Below, one piece after another: positions 1-7,534 of a stretch of DNA of 20,085 nt; positions within the stretch are counted from its first letter, which is position 1; each line of letters starts with the position of its first letter. Position numbers and translations under genes: made by a program. The DNA is from a virus, in the IMG/VR virus record IMGVR_UViG_3300021139_000204, positions 1-20,085 of that record; one strand, 5' to 3'. The notes under the pieces were generated by a model that worked only from the letters and a program-made list of their open reading frames with translations, made no database searches and was not told the DNA's origin.

Positions 1-2
1 CT

Positions 3-53
3 GGGGGATCTACGGCTCAAAACTGGGTCCGTCAATTAAGAATAGATTGGTAA
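3..53 (+). CDS. C-terminal end of an upstream structural (tail fibre-like) gene, partial
   Basis: Only the last 16 codons are in the window. The frame starting at base 3 reads to a TAA at 51-53 and ends STAQNWVRQLRIDW. This frame is preferred because it stops one base before the ATG of the next gene, as is usual here, and because its end resembles the YQVRQFSY end of the tail spike at 18409-19548. A second frame (from base 2) runs to a TGA at 56-58 and would give an ATGA overlap, so the choice is not certain. The role is inferred only from the adhesin cluster that follows. Confidence 0.4.
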   Translation, partial: GGSTAQNWVRQLRIDW

Positions 54-54
54 T

Positions 55-708
55 ATGATAATAGAACCTGGCGTAACCATTGGTGGTGCTATAACAATAG
101 CCGATCCTACAGTACCAACAACAGGCAATGTTACGACGTGGACAGATAGTACTTTTGCTAATATAGCCGGCAACGGCAGTGGATACCTGTCATCATCGTT
201 AAGTGCTACTAATCAAATGTGTTGGCAGTTATTTTATGCTGAACGCACGGTCATTATACCTGCACAGGCCAATGGCTTAGGTTTGAGTGTTTATGCAGGT
301 GATAGTAATAGTTGGACATGGTGGATAACCGTTGGTGCTATACCTGGTATTAATAATTTTTACAGTAACCCAGCACAGATTGGATCTGGCACTTGTTCGG
401 CATCGACGACAGGATTAGCCGGAGCATTTGTGCCAAGCACCACAACAGTATCGACTACAATACCGGCTGGTAGTTATTTTATGATTGGAGTTACTGGTGG
501 CCCATACTATAGAACATTCCAAAATGCTACACAAAATAATACATTTACAATAAATGGTGTACCTTATGTTACAGCATTAAATACAGTTTATTACAGTCCG
601 TATCCTAGTGGCCCAACTGCCGGAGTACCCACACAGGTTGGCGGCACAACCGCAGGATATACAACGTATACCGGCAATATAACAGTTTTAAGCGTGGTGT
701 TTCAATGA
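55..708 (+). CDS. Putative virion adhesin / tail fibre-associated protein, unknown fold
   Basis: A 217-residue protein rich in Ser, Thr, Gly, Asn and aromatics, without charged helices or membrane segments. This composition is typical of beta-structured phage fibres and adhesins. Residues 1-15 carry the tag GVTIGGAITI, which resembles the starts of the genes at 705 and 2707. The rest has alternating hydrophobic strands (around residues 63-95) and a Pro/Gly/Tyr-rich region (about 180-205). It overlaps the next gene by 4 nt (ATGA), so the two are probably translationally coupled. I recognise no catalytic motif. It could be a carbohydrate-binding tip or a fibre chaperone; position in a four-gene adhesin run is the main argument for a virion role. 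Confidence 0.7.
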   Translation: MIIEPGVTIGGAITIADPTVPTTGNVTTWTDSTFANIAGNGSGYLSSSLSATNQMCWQLFYAERTVIIPAQANGLGLSVYAGDSNSWTWWITVGAIPGINNFYSNPAQIGSGTCSASTTGLAGAFVPSTTTVSTTIPAGSYFMIGVTGGPYYRTFQNATQNNTFTINGVPYVTALNTVYYSPYPSGPTAGVPTQVGGTTAGYTTYTGNITVLSVVFQ

Positions 709-1877
709 CAATAGTAAGTAGCGGAGTTAGCATAGGTGCTGGTATTACATTTACCAGCGAGCCTTTCTACACCTTTACAACATTTACTTTTCAGACTGGC
801 AACATACTTGGCTCGTCGGGCCCAACAGCAACACAACTATTTGGCAATACCTACAGCAACGTGGGTAACACTTGGTTAACTAACTCTAGTTGGTATAGTG
901 TAACTAACGGCATACAATATTGGACGGTGCCATTTAGCGGCAACTATCAAATTACTGCTGCGGGAGCGAGCCCTGGCCTAATAGGTGGCGGAACAAGTTA
1001 TTATTCTGCTCCATACTATGGATCTGGACTTGGTGCTAAAATTCGAGCCACAGTACAACTAATACAAGGGCAAACTCTTGCTATTGTTGCTGGCCAATCA
1101 ACGTACCCTAGTGTTAACGCAGGCCAATTTTCCTGCCAAGGCGGAGCCGGTGGATCATTCGTTGTTGCTCTAAACACCTCATCTAGTATTACATCGTCTA
1201 ACCAATATACCATTATTCCTATTGTGATTGCAGGTGGCGGGGGTGGCCCTGGATGGTATAACCAAAGTGGTGTTGAGTACGGTATTGGTGGCAATGCTGT
1301 AACTACCATGAGTGGCGGATACAGTTACAATCAGATTGCACAAGGCAACGGTGCACCTGGTGGTACTAACGGACAAGGCGGAGTTAGTACCATTGATATA
1401 TATGGTGCTGGTACAGTGTCAGGATACAGTGGTGGTGCTGGTGGTGGACTCTATAGCACTGGTTTTAACGGTGTTAATGGATCTAGTACTCGTAGTACCG
1501 CAGGTTCAGGTAACTATGGTGGGGGTGGTGCAGGATTATTTCAAGGTGCCAGTGGCGGCCAAGTTAACCCTAGTTATTCTACAAATAGTAGTGCTGGTGG
1601 ATTTGGTGGCGGTGGCGGTGGCGGGGCCATTGATGGTGGAGGTGGCGGCGGATACTCAGGAGGTGGAGGAAGCTATAGTGCAACAGTTCGTGCAGATGCT
1701 GGTGGAGGTGGAGGAAGTTATATTATACCCACTGCTGCAAACATAGCCACTAGCGATGGCAACTATAACGGAGCTAACGTGTTCTATGATGGCAGTACTA
1801 TAACAAAAATAGGAACCACTGGTAATACAGCATATAACTTTGGTTCGGGTTACGTAACTATAACGGCGGTGGCATAA
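705..1877 (+). CDS. Glycine-rich tail adhesin-like protein
   Basis: A 390-residue protein. Residues 1-15 hold the tag SGVSIGAGITF shared with neighbours. An aromatic beta-rich part follows (about 20-90, including QYWTVPFSGNYQI, which looks like a small jelly-roll-type strand pair). From about residue 85 on it is dominated by Gly clusters such as AGGGGGGPGW and runs of six or more Gly around 299-330, then a short end with GSGYVTITAV. Gly-rich clusters like these occur in phage receptor-binding proteins, where they can form polyglycine-II helix bundles as in T-even gp38 adhesins; that structural match is inference. Its start overlaps the previous stop by 4 nt, and its final base is the A of the next ATG. 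The GGT/GGC repeats create long meaningless ORFs in other frames. Confidence 0.75.
   Translation: MTIVSSGVSIGAGITFTSEPFYTFTTFTFQTGNILGSSGPTATQLFGNTYSNVGNTWLTNSSWYSVTNGIQYWTVPFSGNYQITAAGASPGLIGGGTSYYSAPYYGSGLGAKIRATVQLIQGQTLAIVAGQSTYPSVNAGQFSCQGGAGGSFVVALNTSSSITSSNQYTIIPIVIAGGGGGPGWYNQSGVEYGIGGNAVTTMSGGYSYNQIAQGNGAPGGTNGQGGVSTIDIYGAGTVSGYSGGAGGGLYSTGFNGVNGSSTRSTAGSGNYGGGGAGLFQGASGGQVNPSYSTNSSAGGFGGGGGGGAIDGGGGGGYSGGGGSYSATVRADAGGGGGSYIIPTAANIATSDGNYNGANVFYDGSTITKIGTTGNTAYNFGSGYVTITAVA
1600..1720 (+). repeat. GGT/GGC/GGA low-complexity tract inside the Gly-rich adhesin gene
   Basis: Short tandem and near-tandem GGTGGC and GGTGGAGG units encode consecutive Gly residues. A unit reading GGTGGAGGAAGCTAT near 1661-1676 recurs as GGTGGAGGAAGTTAT near 1708-1722. 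Such tracts can change length by slippage or recombination, which would alter the adhesin in-frame or out of frame. Confidence 0.6.
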
Positions 1878-2710
1878 TGATTATACGCGGAGTTACATTA
1901 ACAAATGTTGGATACATAGTTGATACTACACCAGTAACCAACGGACTACAATTATACTTGGATAGTCGTAATCCTACTTCGTGGCCGGGGTTGGGAACCA
2001 CCTGGTATGACTTGTCGGGCAACGGTAAAAATGCCACATTCTACTATGATAGTTTTAGTCCAGCAACTAGCGAGAACAATACCACAAGTGCAGTGATTGA
2101 TGGGACTGCACTAAACAGTAGTTCAATGATCAAGAACGGTTATAATGATTTGAGATTTGATGGCAGCACTGGTAGTGCCGTATATCAATATGCTGCTGGA
2201 TCAAATCTTGGAACTAACATTACTCAATGGACTATTAATACTTGGTTTTATGCCAACAGTTGGCAGACTGGTGGATATTTGCCCGCCATATTTACAGGTG
2301 TATACACTGGCGGTGGCGGCAGTACCTCAACGGTTAATTTCTGCTTGACTAGTTATAACGGCAGTACAGCCAGCGATACTAATATACGTGCAGGATATTA
2401 TAGTGTTGCAACTGGTTGGCAATTGAGCGGTGGCTATGCACTTACAACTGGCACATGGTATAACATTGTGGGCACATACGATGGTGCTAATATCAAATTA
2501 TATATTAACAATGTACTACAAAACACAACGGCCAGTGCCGGCGGCGGAAGCAATTTGGTCAGTACACTAGGGTATCGTGTTGCACGACGTTGGGATGGCT
2601 ACGACTCTTTTGATGCTTACATTCCGGTTGCTATGTTGTACAATCGTGCATTGAGTGCCAATGAAGTTAGCCAAAACTTTAATTATTTTAGAGCAAGGTA
2701 CGGGGTATGA
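1877..2710 (+). CDS. LamG / concanavalin-like lectin domain protein (adhesin)
   Basis: A 277-residue protein with the layout of a laminin-G/concanavalin A-like jelly roll. GLQLYLDSRNPTSW and TTWYDLSGNGKNATFY (about residues 23-56) match the typical opening 'L.LD..N..SY...W.DLSGNGN'. LRFDGSTGSAVYQY, WTINTWFYANSW, WYNIVGTYDGANIKLYINN and a closing segment YNRALSANEV follow in the usual order. These domains bind carbohydrate or protein ligands, so a receptor-recognition role at the virion surface is likely. The first ten residues (MIIRGVTLTN) are a weak version of the tag in the flanking genes. It begins at the last base of the preceding stop and overlaps the next gene by 4 nt. A paralogue follows directly. 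Confidence 0.8.
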   Translation: MIIRGVTLTNVGYIVDTTPVTNGLQLYLDSRNPTSWPGLGTTWYDLSGNGKNATFYYDSFSPATSENNTTSAVIDGTALNSSSMIKNGYNDLRFDGSTGSAVYQYAAGSNLGTNITQWTINTWFYANSWQTGGYLPAIFTGVYTGGGGSTSTVNFCLTSYNGSTASDTNIRAGYYSVATGWQLSGGYALTTGTWYNIVGTYDGANIKLYINNVLQNTTASAGGGSNLVSTLGYRVARRWDGYDSFDAYIPVAMLYNRALSANEVSQNFNYFRARYGV

Positions 2711-3429
2711 ACATAGGTGGTGGAATTAACATAGGTGGCGGCATAAGCATTCGAACAGAATCGAGTTTAAGTTATGTCACTGCTGGTCTGCTGTTCAATC
2801 TTGACATGCAAAACTATGTGTCGGGAACAACTTGGCCCGACAACAGTGGCAATAACAATAATTTTACCTTCTATCAAGCACCCACTGGTAGCAGTTATGG
2901 CACGGTGTACAATACTGGTACAAGACAGGCCTATTGGAGTAGTCCTGGAAATAACGGTGCGGTTGCGGCCAGTACCATATTTCCAGCAAACACTGACTAC
3001 AGCAAAGGTATTGTGTTTCAGTTTACAGGATCAAACTTTTTCAACCTAATAGGATCTGGTACTAACGAAACATTTTGGGGTGCCGGTGGTACCACATTAT
3101 ATGCTGGTAATAATAACGGTGATGGTTATCAAGTAGTAGGGTCTAATATCACACTCAGTGCCAATACATGGTACTATGTTTCGATGAGTTTTAGCGGGAC
3201 TACGGGTTGGACTATCTATATAAATGGTGTGGCTCATGGAACCAGTGCTTCTACTGTAAATAGACCAGCAGCATCAACCCCAGAAATATTTGCGTATCAA
3301 GGCAATGCCAACAACACAACTGGTAAAGTTTCTGTGGCACACGTATACACTAGGGCATTAACTGCTGCCGAACATCTTCAAAATGCCACCTATTATTTGA
3401 CTAGATATAACGGATCAAGTCCAGCCTAA
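2707..3429 (+). CDS. LamG / concanavalin-like lectin domain protein, paralogue
   Basis: A 240-residue protein. It begins MNIGGGINIGGGISI, two copies of the IGGGI tag found in this cluster. The rest parallels the preceding gene: AGLLFNLDMQNYVSG and TTWPDNSGNNNNFTFY, then NTWYYVSMSFSGTTGWTIYINGV, then HVYTRALTAAEHLQNATYYL (compare YNRALSANEVSQNFNYF). The two are therefore divergent copies of one lectin fold. It is the last gene of the adhesin run; after its TAA at 3427-3429 comes a 24-nt gap with a promoter-like sequence before the replication genes. The precise ligand cannot be read from sequence. Confidence 0.8.
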   Translation: MNIGGGINIGGGISIRTESSLSYVTAGLLFNLDMQNYVSGTTWPDNSGNNNNFTFYQAPTGSSYGTVYNTGTRQAYWSSPGNNGAVAASTIFPANTDYSKGIVFQFTGSNFFNLIGSGTNETFWGAGGTTLYAGNNNGDGYQVVGSNITLSANTWYYVSMSFSGTTGWTIYINGVAHGTSASTVNRPAASTPEIFAYQGNANNTTGKVSVAHVYTRALTAAEHLQNATYYLTRYNGSSPA

Positions 3430-3433
3430 ACAG

Positions 3434-3462
3434 TTGATTCTAACCAAAACTTCATGTATAAT
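3434..3462 (+). promoter_or_regulatory. Candidate sigma70-like promoter before the primase gene
   Basis: TTGATT at 3434-3439 (4 of 6 consensus -35 bases) is separated by 17 nt from a perfect TATAAT at 3457-3462. It sits exactly at the change from adhesin genes to replication genes, where an early promoter would be needed. If used, transcription would start near 3469, so translation would begin at the ATG at 3466 or 3469 rather than 3454, on an almost leaderless mRNA. The -35 is imperfect and AT-rich DNA gives chance matches. Confidence 0.35.
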
Positions 3463-4500
3463 AGCATGATGCTGAACTCGATTCTAGACACTGTTAACAC
3501 ACTACTGCCTGCAAAACGCAAAACAAACTCCACAAGTGGTTGGACCAGTTTCAACGCAGTCTGTTGTCATAATAGAGGCGAAACACAAGATACCCGTGGT
3601 AGGGGCGGAATCATTACAAACCCCAATGGTGCTATCTCTTATAGTTGTTTTAACTGCAATTATACTGCAAACTATACTCCTGGTAGACACTTAAACTACA
3701 AGTTCCGTAAACTACTAAGTTGGCTGGGGGCAGATGACAATACCGTAAAGCGATTGGTGATTGATGCTATACGTATTAAAGAATTAGTTGAGCCAGATCG
3801 AGTAGAAGAAGTAAAAGAAGAAATAACATTTAAGCCCCGACCCTTGCCTGCGGAAGCACAAACATTTCATGCACTAGAAACATTTCATAAATTATCAGAC
3901 AATGCCGATACCCCAATACACCATGATCCTGTGTTGTATATGGCACAACGTGCAATAGATTTACAAAAATATGAGTGTTACTATACCACAGAACAACAGT
4001 ATAATTTACACAAACGAGTTATTATCCCCTTTACTTGGCAGAATGAAATTATCGGATATAGTGCACGAGCATTTGATCCACAAGTAAAGCCCAAATATTA
4101 TAGCCAATACGACGCCAACTATGTGTTTAATACAGATAAACAATTGCCCAACGCTAAGTTTGTAATTGTTTGTGAGGGGCCTATGGATGCTATGAGCATT
4201 GATGGTGTAGCAATATTAAGCAATGAATGTAGCGAACAACAAGCAGATATTATTGACAGCTTGGGACGTGAAGTAATTGTAGTTCCAGATTATGATCGAG
4301 CAGGAATGAAGCTTGTTAGTGATGCACAAGAATTTGGATGGAGCGTCTCTTTTCCATTATGGTTTGGCACATTTAAAGATATCAATGCAGCAGTGATCAA
4401 GTATGGCAAATTGTTTGTGTTAAAAAGCATACTCGAAGCACGGGAATCGAGTCGATTAAAAATCGAGCTCAAGAAGAAAAAATTAAATAATCAATTATGA
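3454..4500 (+). CDS. 61: DNA primase, T4 gp61-type (zinc-binding + TOPRIM)
   Basis: A 348-residue primase-type protein that would make RNA primers for lagging-strand synthesis with the gp41-type helicase encoded next. The N-terminal part has a zinc-ribbon pattern: CCH at about residues 33-35 and CFNC about 30 residues later. A TOPRIM domain follows at about 225-300. It contains FVIVCEGPMDAMS, with the catalytic Glu, and VVPDYDRAG, with the DxD metal ligands. The C-terminus is very basic (KKKK) and may bind DNA. Start choice is uncertain: ATG at 3454, 3466 and 3469 are all in frame and none has a clear Shine-Dalgarno; a TATAAT at 3457-3462 would favour the later ones. Its stop overlaps the helicase start by 4 nt. 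Adjacency of the primase and helicase supports both calls. Confidence 0.88.
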   Translation: MYNSMMLNSILDTVNTLLPAKRKTNSTSGWTSFNAVCCHNRGETQDTRGRGGIITNPNGAISYSCFNCNYTANYTPGRHLNYKFRKLLSWLGADDNTVKRLVIDAIRIKELVEPDRVEEVKEEITFKPRPLPAEAQTFHALETFHKLSDNADTPIHHDPVLYMAQRAIDLQKYECYYTTEQQYNLHKRVIIPFTWQNEIIGYSARAFDPQVKPKYYSQYDANYVFNTDKQLPNAKFVIVCEGPMDAMSIDGVAILSNECSEQQADIIDSLGREVIVVPDYDRAGMKLVSDAQEFGWSVSFPLWFGTFKDINAAVIKYGKLFVLKSILEARESSRLKIELKKKKLNNQL

Positions 4501-5915
4501 CAATAAAAGAATATACACCAGATTTACAAAAGTTATTTTTAGAAATGATGATGCAGGATGCATCAAGTTATGTACGTGTGCAAAACATTTACAATCCCGA
4601 GAACTTTGATCGAAGCCTACGAGCAGTTGCTGAATTCATCAAAACACATACCGATAGTCACAAAACCATGCCCACGCTGGAGCAGATTAAGGCCACAACC
4701 GGAGTTGAACTCAAGCCGGTACCCGAACTAAACGAGGGACACTACGAGTGGTTCATGCAGGAGTTTGAAGGCTTTACCCGACGACAAGAACTAGAACGTG
4801 CTATTTTAAAAGCCGCAGACATGTTGGAAAAAGGTGACTATGATCCTGTAGAAAAATTAATCAAAGATGCAGTACAAATTAGTTTGCAAAAGGATATGGG
4901 AACAGATTACTTTGCAGATCCTGCGGCACGTATCAACCGATATTTTAATTCAGGCGGACAAGTGAGCACAGGTTGGCCACAAATGGATCGACTATTGTAT
5001 GGCGGATTTAGTCGAGGCGAACTTAACATTTTTGCTGGAGGTTCAGGTTCAGGTAAATCGCTAGTAATGATGAACATAGCACTCAGTTGGCTACAAACCG
5101 GACTCAGTGGAGTTTATATTACATTGGAATTGAGCGAGGAACTAACCAGTCTTAGAACCGATGCCATGTTAACCGGGACAGGCACAAAAGACATACGCAA
5201 AGACATTGACACCACCACAATGAAAGTGCGTTTAGTAAGCAAAAAGTCCGGACAGTATAGGGTTAAGGCGTTACCGGCACAAAGCACAGTGAATGATATA
5301 CGCAGCTATTTGAAAGAAGTACAAATACAAACTGGAATACGAGTTGACTTTGTCATGGTGGATTATTTAGACTTGGTAATGCCAGTAAGCGTTAAAGTCA
5401 ATCCCAACGATCAGTTTATCAAAGACAAGTATGTGGCTGAAGAATTACGCAATCTAGCCAAAGAACTAAACATACTATTGGTAACTGCAAGTCAATTGAA
5501 TCGTAGCGCAGTTGAAGAAGTAGAATTTGATCACAGTCATATTGCAGGCGGTATCAGTAAAATTAACACAGCAGATAATGTGTTTGGTATCTTTACAAGT
5601 CGTGCCATGCGTGAGCGTGGCAAGTATCAAATACAGTGTATGAAGTCGAGATCGAGTACTGGCGTTGGGCACAAAATTGATTTAGAGTACAACATTGAAA
5701 CCATGCGCATCACTGATCCTGGCGTAGATGCAAACGAGAACAGTTTTGGCCCACCCAAGGCCAGTATCATGGAACAGATCAAAGACAATCCCCGACAGTT
5801 TATCAAGCCCGAAGCCAAACCTGGACAAGGGCTGGACATGCCCGCAGTCCAGGCCGAAGTGCAAAGTACCAAACTCAAAAGTATGTTGGCTGGATTAAAG
5901 AGCAAAGCGGAATGA
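4497..5915 (+). CDS. 41: Replicative DNA helicase, T4 gp41 / DnaB-type
   Basis: A 472-residue RecA-fold hexameric helicase that would unwind DNA 5'-3' at the fork and partner the primase upstream. Residues 1-130 form an alpha-helical N-terminal domain; the ATPase core starts around 155 (STGWPQMDRLLYGGFSRGEL). Walker A is GGSGSGKS at 181-188 with K187. Motif H1a is YITLELSEE, and Walker B is VMVDYLDL with D289. TASQLNRSAVE matches the DnaB motif H3 Gln segment, and RSSTGVGHKIDLEYN matches the H4 Arg-finger region. The last 50 residues are Pro/Lys/Gln-rich and probably flexible. Length fits gp41. The gene is translationally coupled to the primase (ATGA) and overlaps the next gene by 4 nt. Confidence 0.93.
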   Translation: MTIKEYTPDLQKLFLEMMMQDASSYVRVQNIYNPENFDRSLRAVAEFIKTHTDSHKTMPTLEQIKATTGVELKPVPELNEGHYEWFMQEFEGFTRRQELERAILKAADMLEKGDYDPVEKLIKDAVQISLQKDMGTDYFADPAARINRYFNSGGQVSTGWPQMDRLLYGGFSRGELNIFAGGSGSGKSLVMMNIALSWLQTGLSGVYITLELSEELTSLRTDAMLTGTGTKDIRKDIDTTTMKVRLVSKKSGQYRVKALPAQSTVNDIRSYLKEVQIQTGIRVDFVMVDYLDLVMPVSVKVNPNDQFIKDKYVAEELRNLAKELNILLVTASQLNRSAVEEVEFDHSHIAGGISKINTADNVFGIFTSRAMRERGKYQIQCMKSRSSTGVGHKIDLEYNIETMRITDPGVDANENSFGPPKASIMEQIKDNPRQFIKPEAKPGQGLDMPAVQAEVQSTKLKSMLAGLKSKAE

Positions 5916-6565
5916 ATTTGATTTGCTTCCCTCATTACACCTGTGGTGGATTGCTTTGTGATATTTTTAATAACACATTTTCTGCGGTGGGTGCCAATGG
6001 AGGAATAAGGTCAATTGCGCACTCTTTGGGGAAAATTGGAGACTCCAATGACATACATGATAGCTATGATCCCAACATATTGCATAAACAATTAGAAAAA
6101 ATTCGTGTAGAACAATGGCAATGGATTGGAACCCATTGCCATCCTGTATTATTAGATATAACTAAATTTGATAAAGTACTATTGATTACTACAACTACTT
6201 TTAAAAGTAAACTATATCGATGGATTAGGGCCTATCATCACTATTATTATAATTCTATTCCTTGGAAAAATCTAATGGGTATAGATCGAATAGACAAAGA
6301 AAGAGAAACAGCCAAAAGCTATCTTAAACCATTTTTGCCAATGAGTGCAACAAATGTCATCAATATCGAATTCGCCGAAGTTGTAGAAACTTCCATCGAG
6401 TTTACAAAACTCATCGGGGATGTGGAATTTGACAAACATGTATCTAGATGGAAATCGCTGAATAATTTTTTATATGATAGTGATATTTGGCAAACCACAG
6501 CAGTAAAAAGATTCTACGAGGCCGAATTGGAAGCAAATCTAAACACACACTATCTGTATGAATAA
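5912..6565 (+). CDS. Phage accessory protein, possibly sulfotransferase-like
   Basis: A 217-residue protein. The start MNLICFPHYTCGGLLCDIF resembles the strand-loop-helix at the start of sulfotransferase-like P-loop folds, where 'FPxxTGGxxL' would hold the PAPS phosphate. The middle has IGTHCHPVLL (about 72-82), then KFDKVLLITTTTFKSKLYRWI (about 87-107), a predicted strand followed by a basic helix. The late part has a series of acidic/aromatic helices. This layout is shared loosely with the minus-strand gene at 15927-16571 (FVSFTNGKFIASCL, FYTCHDY, ARVLTVIP). Both are followed by an SGNH-like gene with a short overlap. It starts 4 nt inside the helicase gene yet is more AT-rich than its neighbours, suggesting a later insertion. 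The enzymatic call is inference; glycan or lipid modification is a guess from context. Confidence 0.5.
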   Translation: MNLICFPHYTCGGLLCDIFNNTFSAVGANGGIRSIAHSLGKIGDSNDIHDSYDPNILHKQLEKIRVEQWQWIGTHCHPVLLDITKFDKVLLITTTTFKSKLYRWIRAYHHYYYNSIPWKNLMGIDRIDKERETAKSYLKPFLPMSATNVINIEFAEVVETSIEFTKLIGDVEFDKHVSRWKSLNNFLYDSDIWQTTAVKRFYEAELEANLNTHYLYE

Positions 6566-7250
6566 GATTTTTTGTTTTGGTGATGGGTTTGCTGCAAATC
6601 ATATTTGGCCCGAGTGGCCTGCTATTGTCTCGGCATTGTATCCAAACATAAAACATGAAAATTTTGGTGCAATAGGCGCCGGCAATGAGTTTATATCATC
6701 AGCAATAATTCAAGCACATAAAAAAGATCCAGATGCATTTTTTATAGTGCAGTGGGCCGAATTCAAAAGATTTGATAAATTATTGCAAGATGATTCCTGG
6801 GATGAAATAATAAAAACTGATCCAACTTATTATTTTAATACTGTAATGTTAGGACAACAAAAATGGTGGATCAGCAGCAATAGCAAACAAGAATCCGTAC
6901 AAAAATACCACCAATTTTATGTACAATCTCAACAGGCAAAATTGAGAACCGATAATTACATGTATTTGATATCAAATTTGCTAAAAGATCACGCTATATT
7001 CTTTTCAACTCACGACATGAATATCTATTCAATGCATACTAGATTTGCTGGTACAAGACAGAAAGAAATACAACCTGCGCCCTGGATTCATATGTGTTTT
7101 GTTGAAGAAATAATACTACCAAAAATGCCATTTTTACCATGCCCCAAGCGTCTAGCAATGCTGAAAGATTTAATTCAACAACAATCCTGGGAGGCCTATC
7201 ATTGGGACCGGGACAAAATCTGGAATGATATTGTCAATAGTCTAAATTGA
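6558..7250 (+). CDS. SGNH hydrolase-like protein, probably lacking the catalytic Ser and His
   Basis: A 230-residue protein aligned at its N-terminus with the SGNH protein encoded at 15205-15930: FGDGFA versus GCSFT in block I, IGAGNEFISSAI versus AAAGNQYICDSV in block III (the Gly-Asn at residues 42-43 in both), then QWAEFKRFDKLLQDDSW versus MWSGVTRLDYLTSLDDPAW. In SGNH/GDSL esterases block I carries the nucleophilic Ser; here the aligned position is Gly. The usual C-terminal DxxH block is not visible. It may therefore be a binding protein, or have an altered mechanism. It overlaps the preceding gene by 8 nt and forms a two-gene cassette with it. The DNA is AT-rich compared with the primase/helicase block. 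Confidence 0.6.
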   Translation: MNKIFCFGDGFAANHIWPEWPAIVSALYPNIKHENFGAIGAGNEFISSAIIQAHKKDPDAFFIVQWAEFKRFDKLLQDDSWDEIIKTDPTYYFNTVMLGQQKWWISSNSKQESVQKYHQFYVQSQQAKLRTDNYMYLISNLLKDHAIFFSTHDMNIYSMHTRFAGTRQKEIQPAPWIHMCFVEEIILPKMPFLPCPKRLAMLKDLIQQQSWEAYHWDRDKIWNDIVNSLN

Positions 7251-7258
7251 TAAACAAC

Positions 7259-7265
7259 ATAAATA
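7259..7265 (+). promoter_or_regulatory. T4-late-promoter-like ATAAATA box
   Basis: ATAAATA lies 20 nt before the TTG start of the next gene, in the 35-nt gap after the SGNH-like gene. T4 late promoters have TATAAATA at about -10. A TTGATA at 7247-7252 precedes it, but no TATAAT is correctly spaced. Supported by recurrence of the same box before other genes of this window. Confidence 0.4.
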
Positions 7266-7285
7266 CAACACAAATGGAGTAAATC

Positions 7286-7534
7286 TTGCAAAAGCGAGCC
7301 CGTAGTATATTAGACGAATTGGACACGTTGTTGGTACACAAAGATCGCGAGAATCTAGTGGAATCACGTGCTGCTCATGTTATACAGGGTGCGATCAATC
7401 TCATCAAGTATATACAAGAAAACTATGAACCCGAGCAAGCCATGGAACTAGAGCGTAGATTGCTCAATAGCATACGCACACAAGAACCAGAAAAATTTTC
7501 TCGTGGTATTAGGAAGATCAAAAGTGAAAATTAA
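7286..7534 (+). CDS. Small helical phage protein, unknown function
   Basis: An 82-residue charged, all-helical protein (ARSILDELDTLL, then IQGAINLIKYIQENYEPEQAMELERRLLNSI, then a basic end). No motif is recognised. The start is TTG at 7286: the in-frame ATG at 7274 is followed at once by GAG TAA, and a TGGAG ribosome-binding site at 7275-7279 is spaced 6 nt from the TTG. It is the first gene of a four-gene run ending in the ligase-like protein, with which it probably shares a transcript. It overlaps the next gene by 11 nt. A DNA- or protein-binding helper role is possible but not shown. Confidence 0.7.
   Translation: MQKRARSILDELDTLLVHKDRENLVESRAAHVIQGAINLIKYIQENYEPEQAMELERRLLNSIRTQEPEKFSRGIRKIKSEN

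Noticed and set aside
1016-1309. Minus-strand frame opposite the Gly-rich gene
   Set aside because: Pro-rich product of reading Gly codons in reverse; no ribosome-binding site.
1312-1746. Plus-strand 144-aa frame inside the Gly-rich gene
   Set aside because: Its Val/Leu-rich translation results from reading GGT/GGC repeats out of frame; the main frame is a coherent fibre protein.
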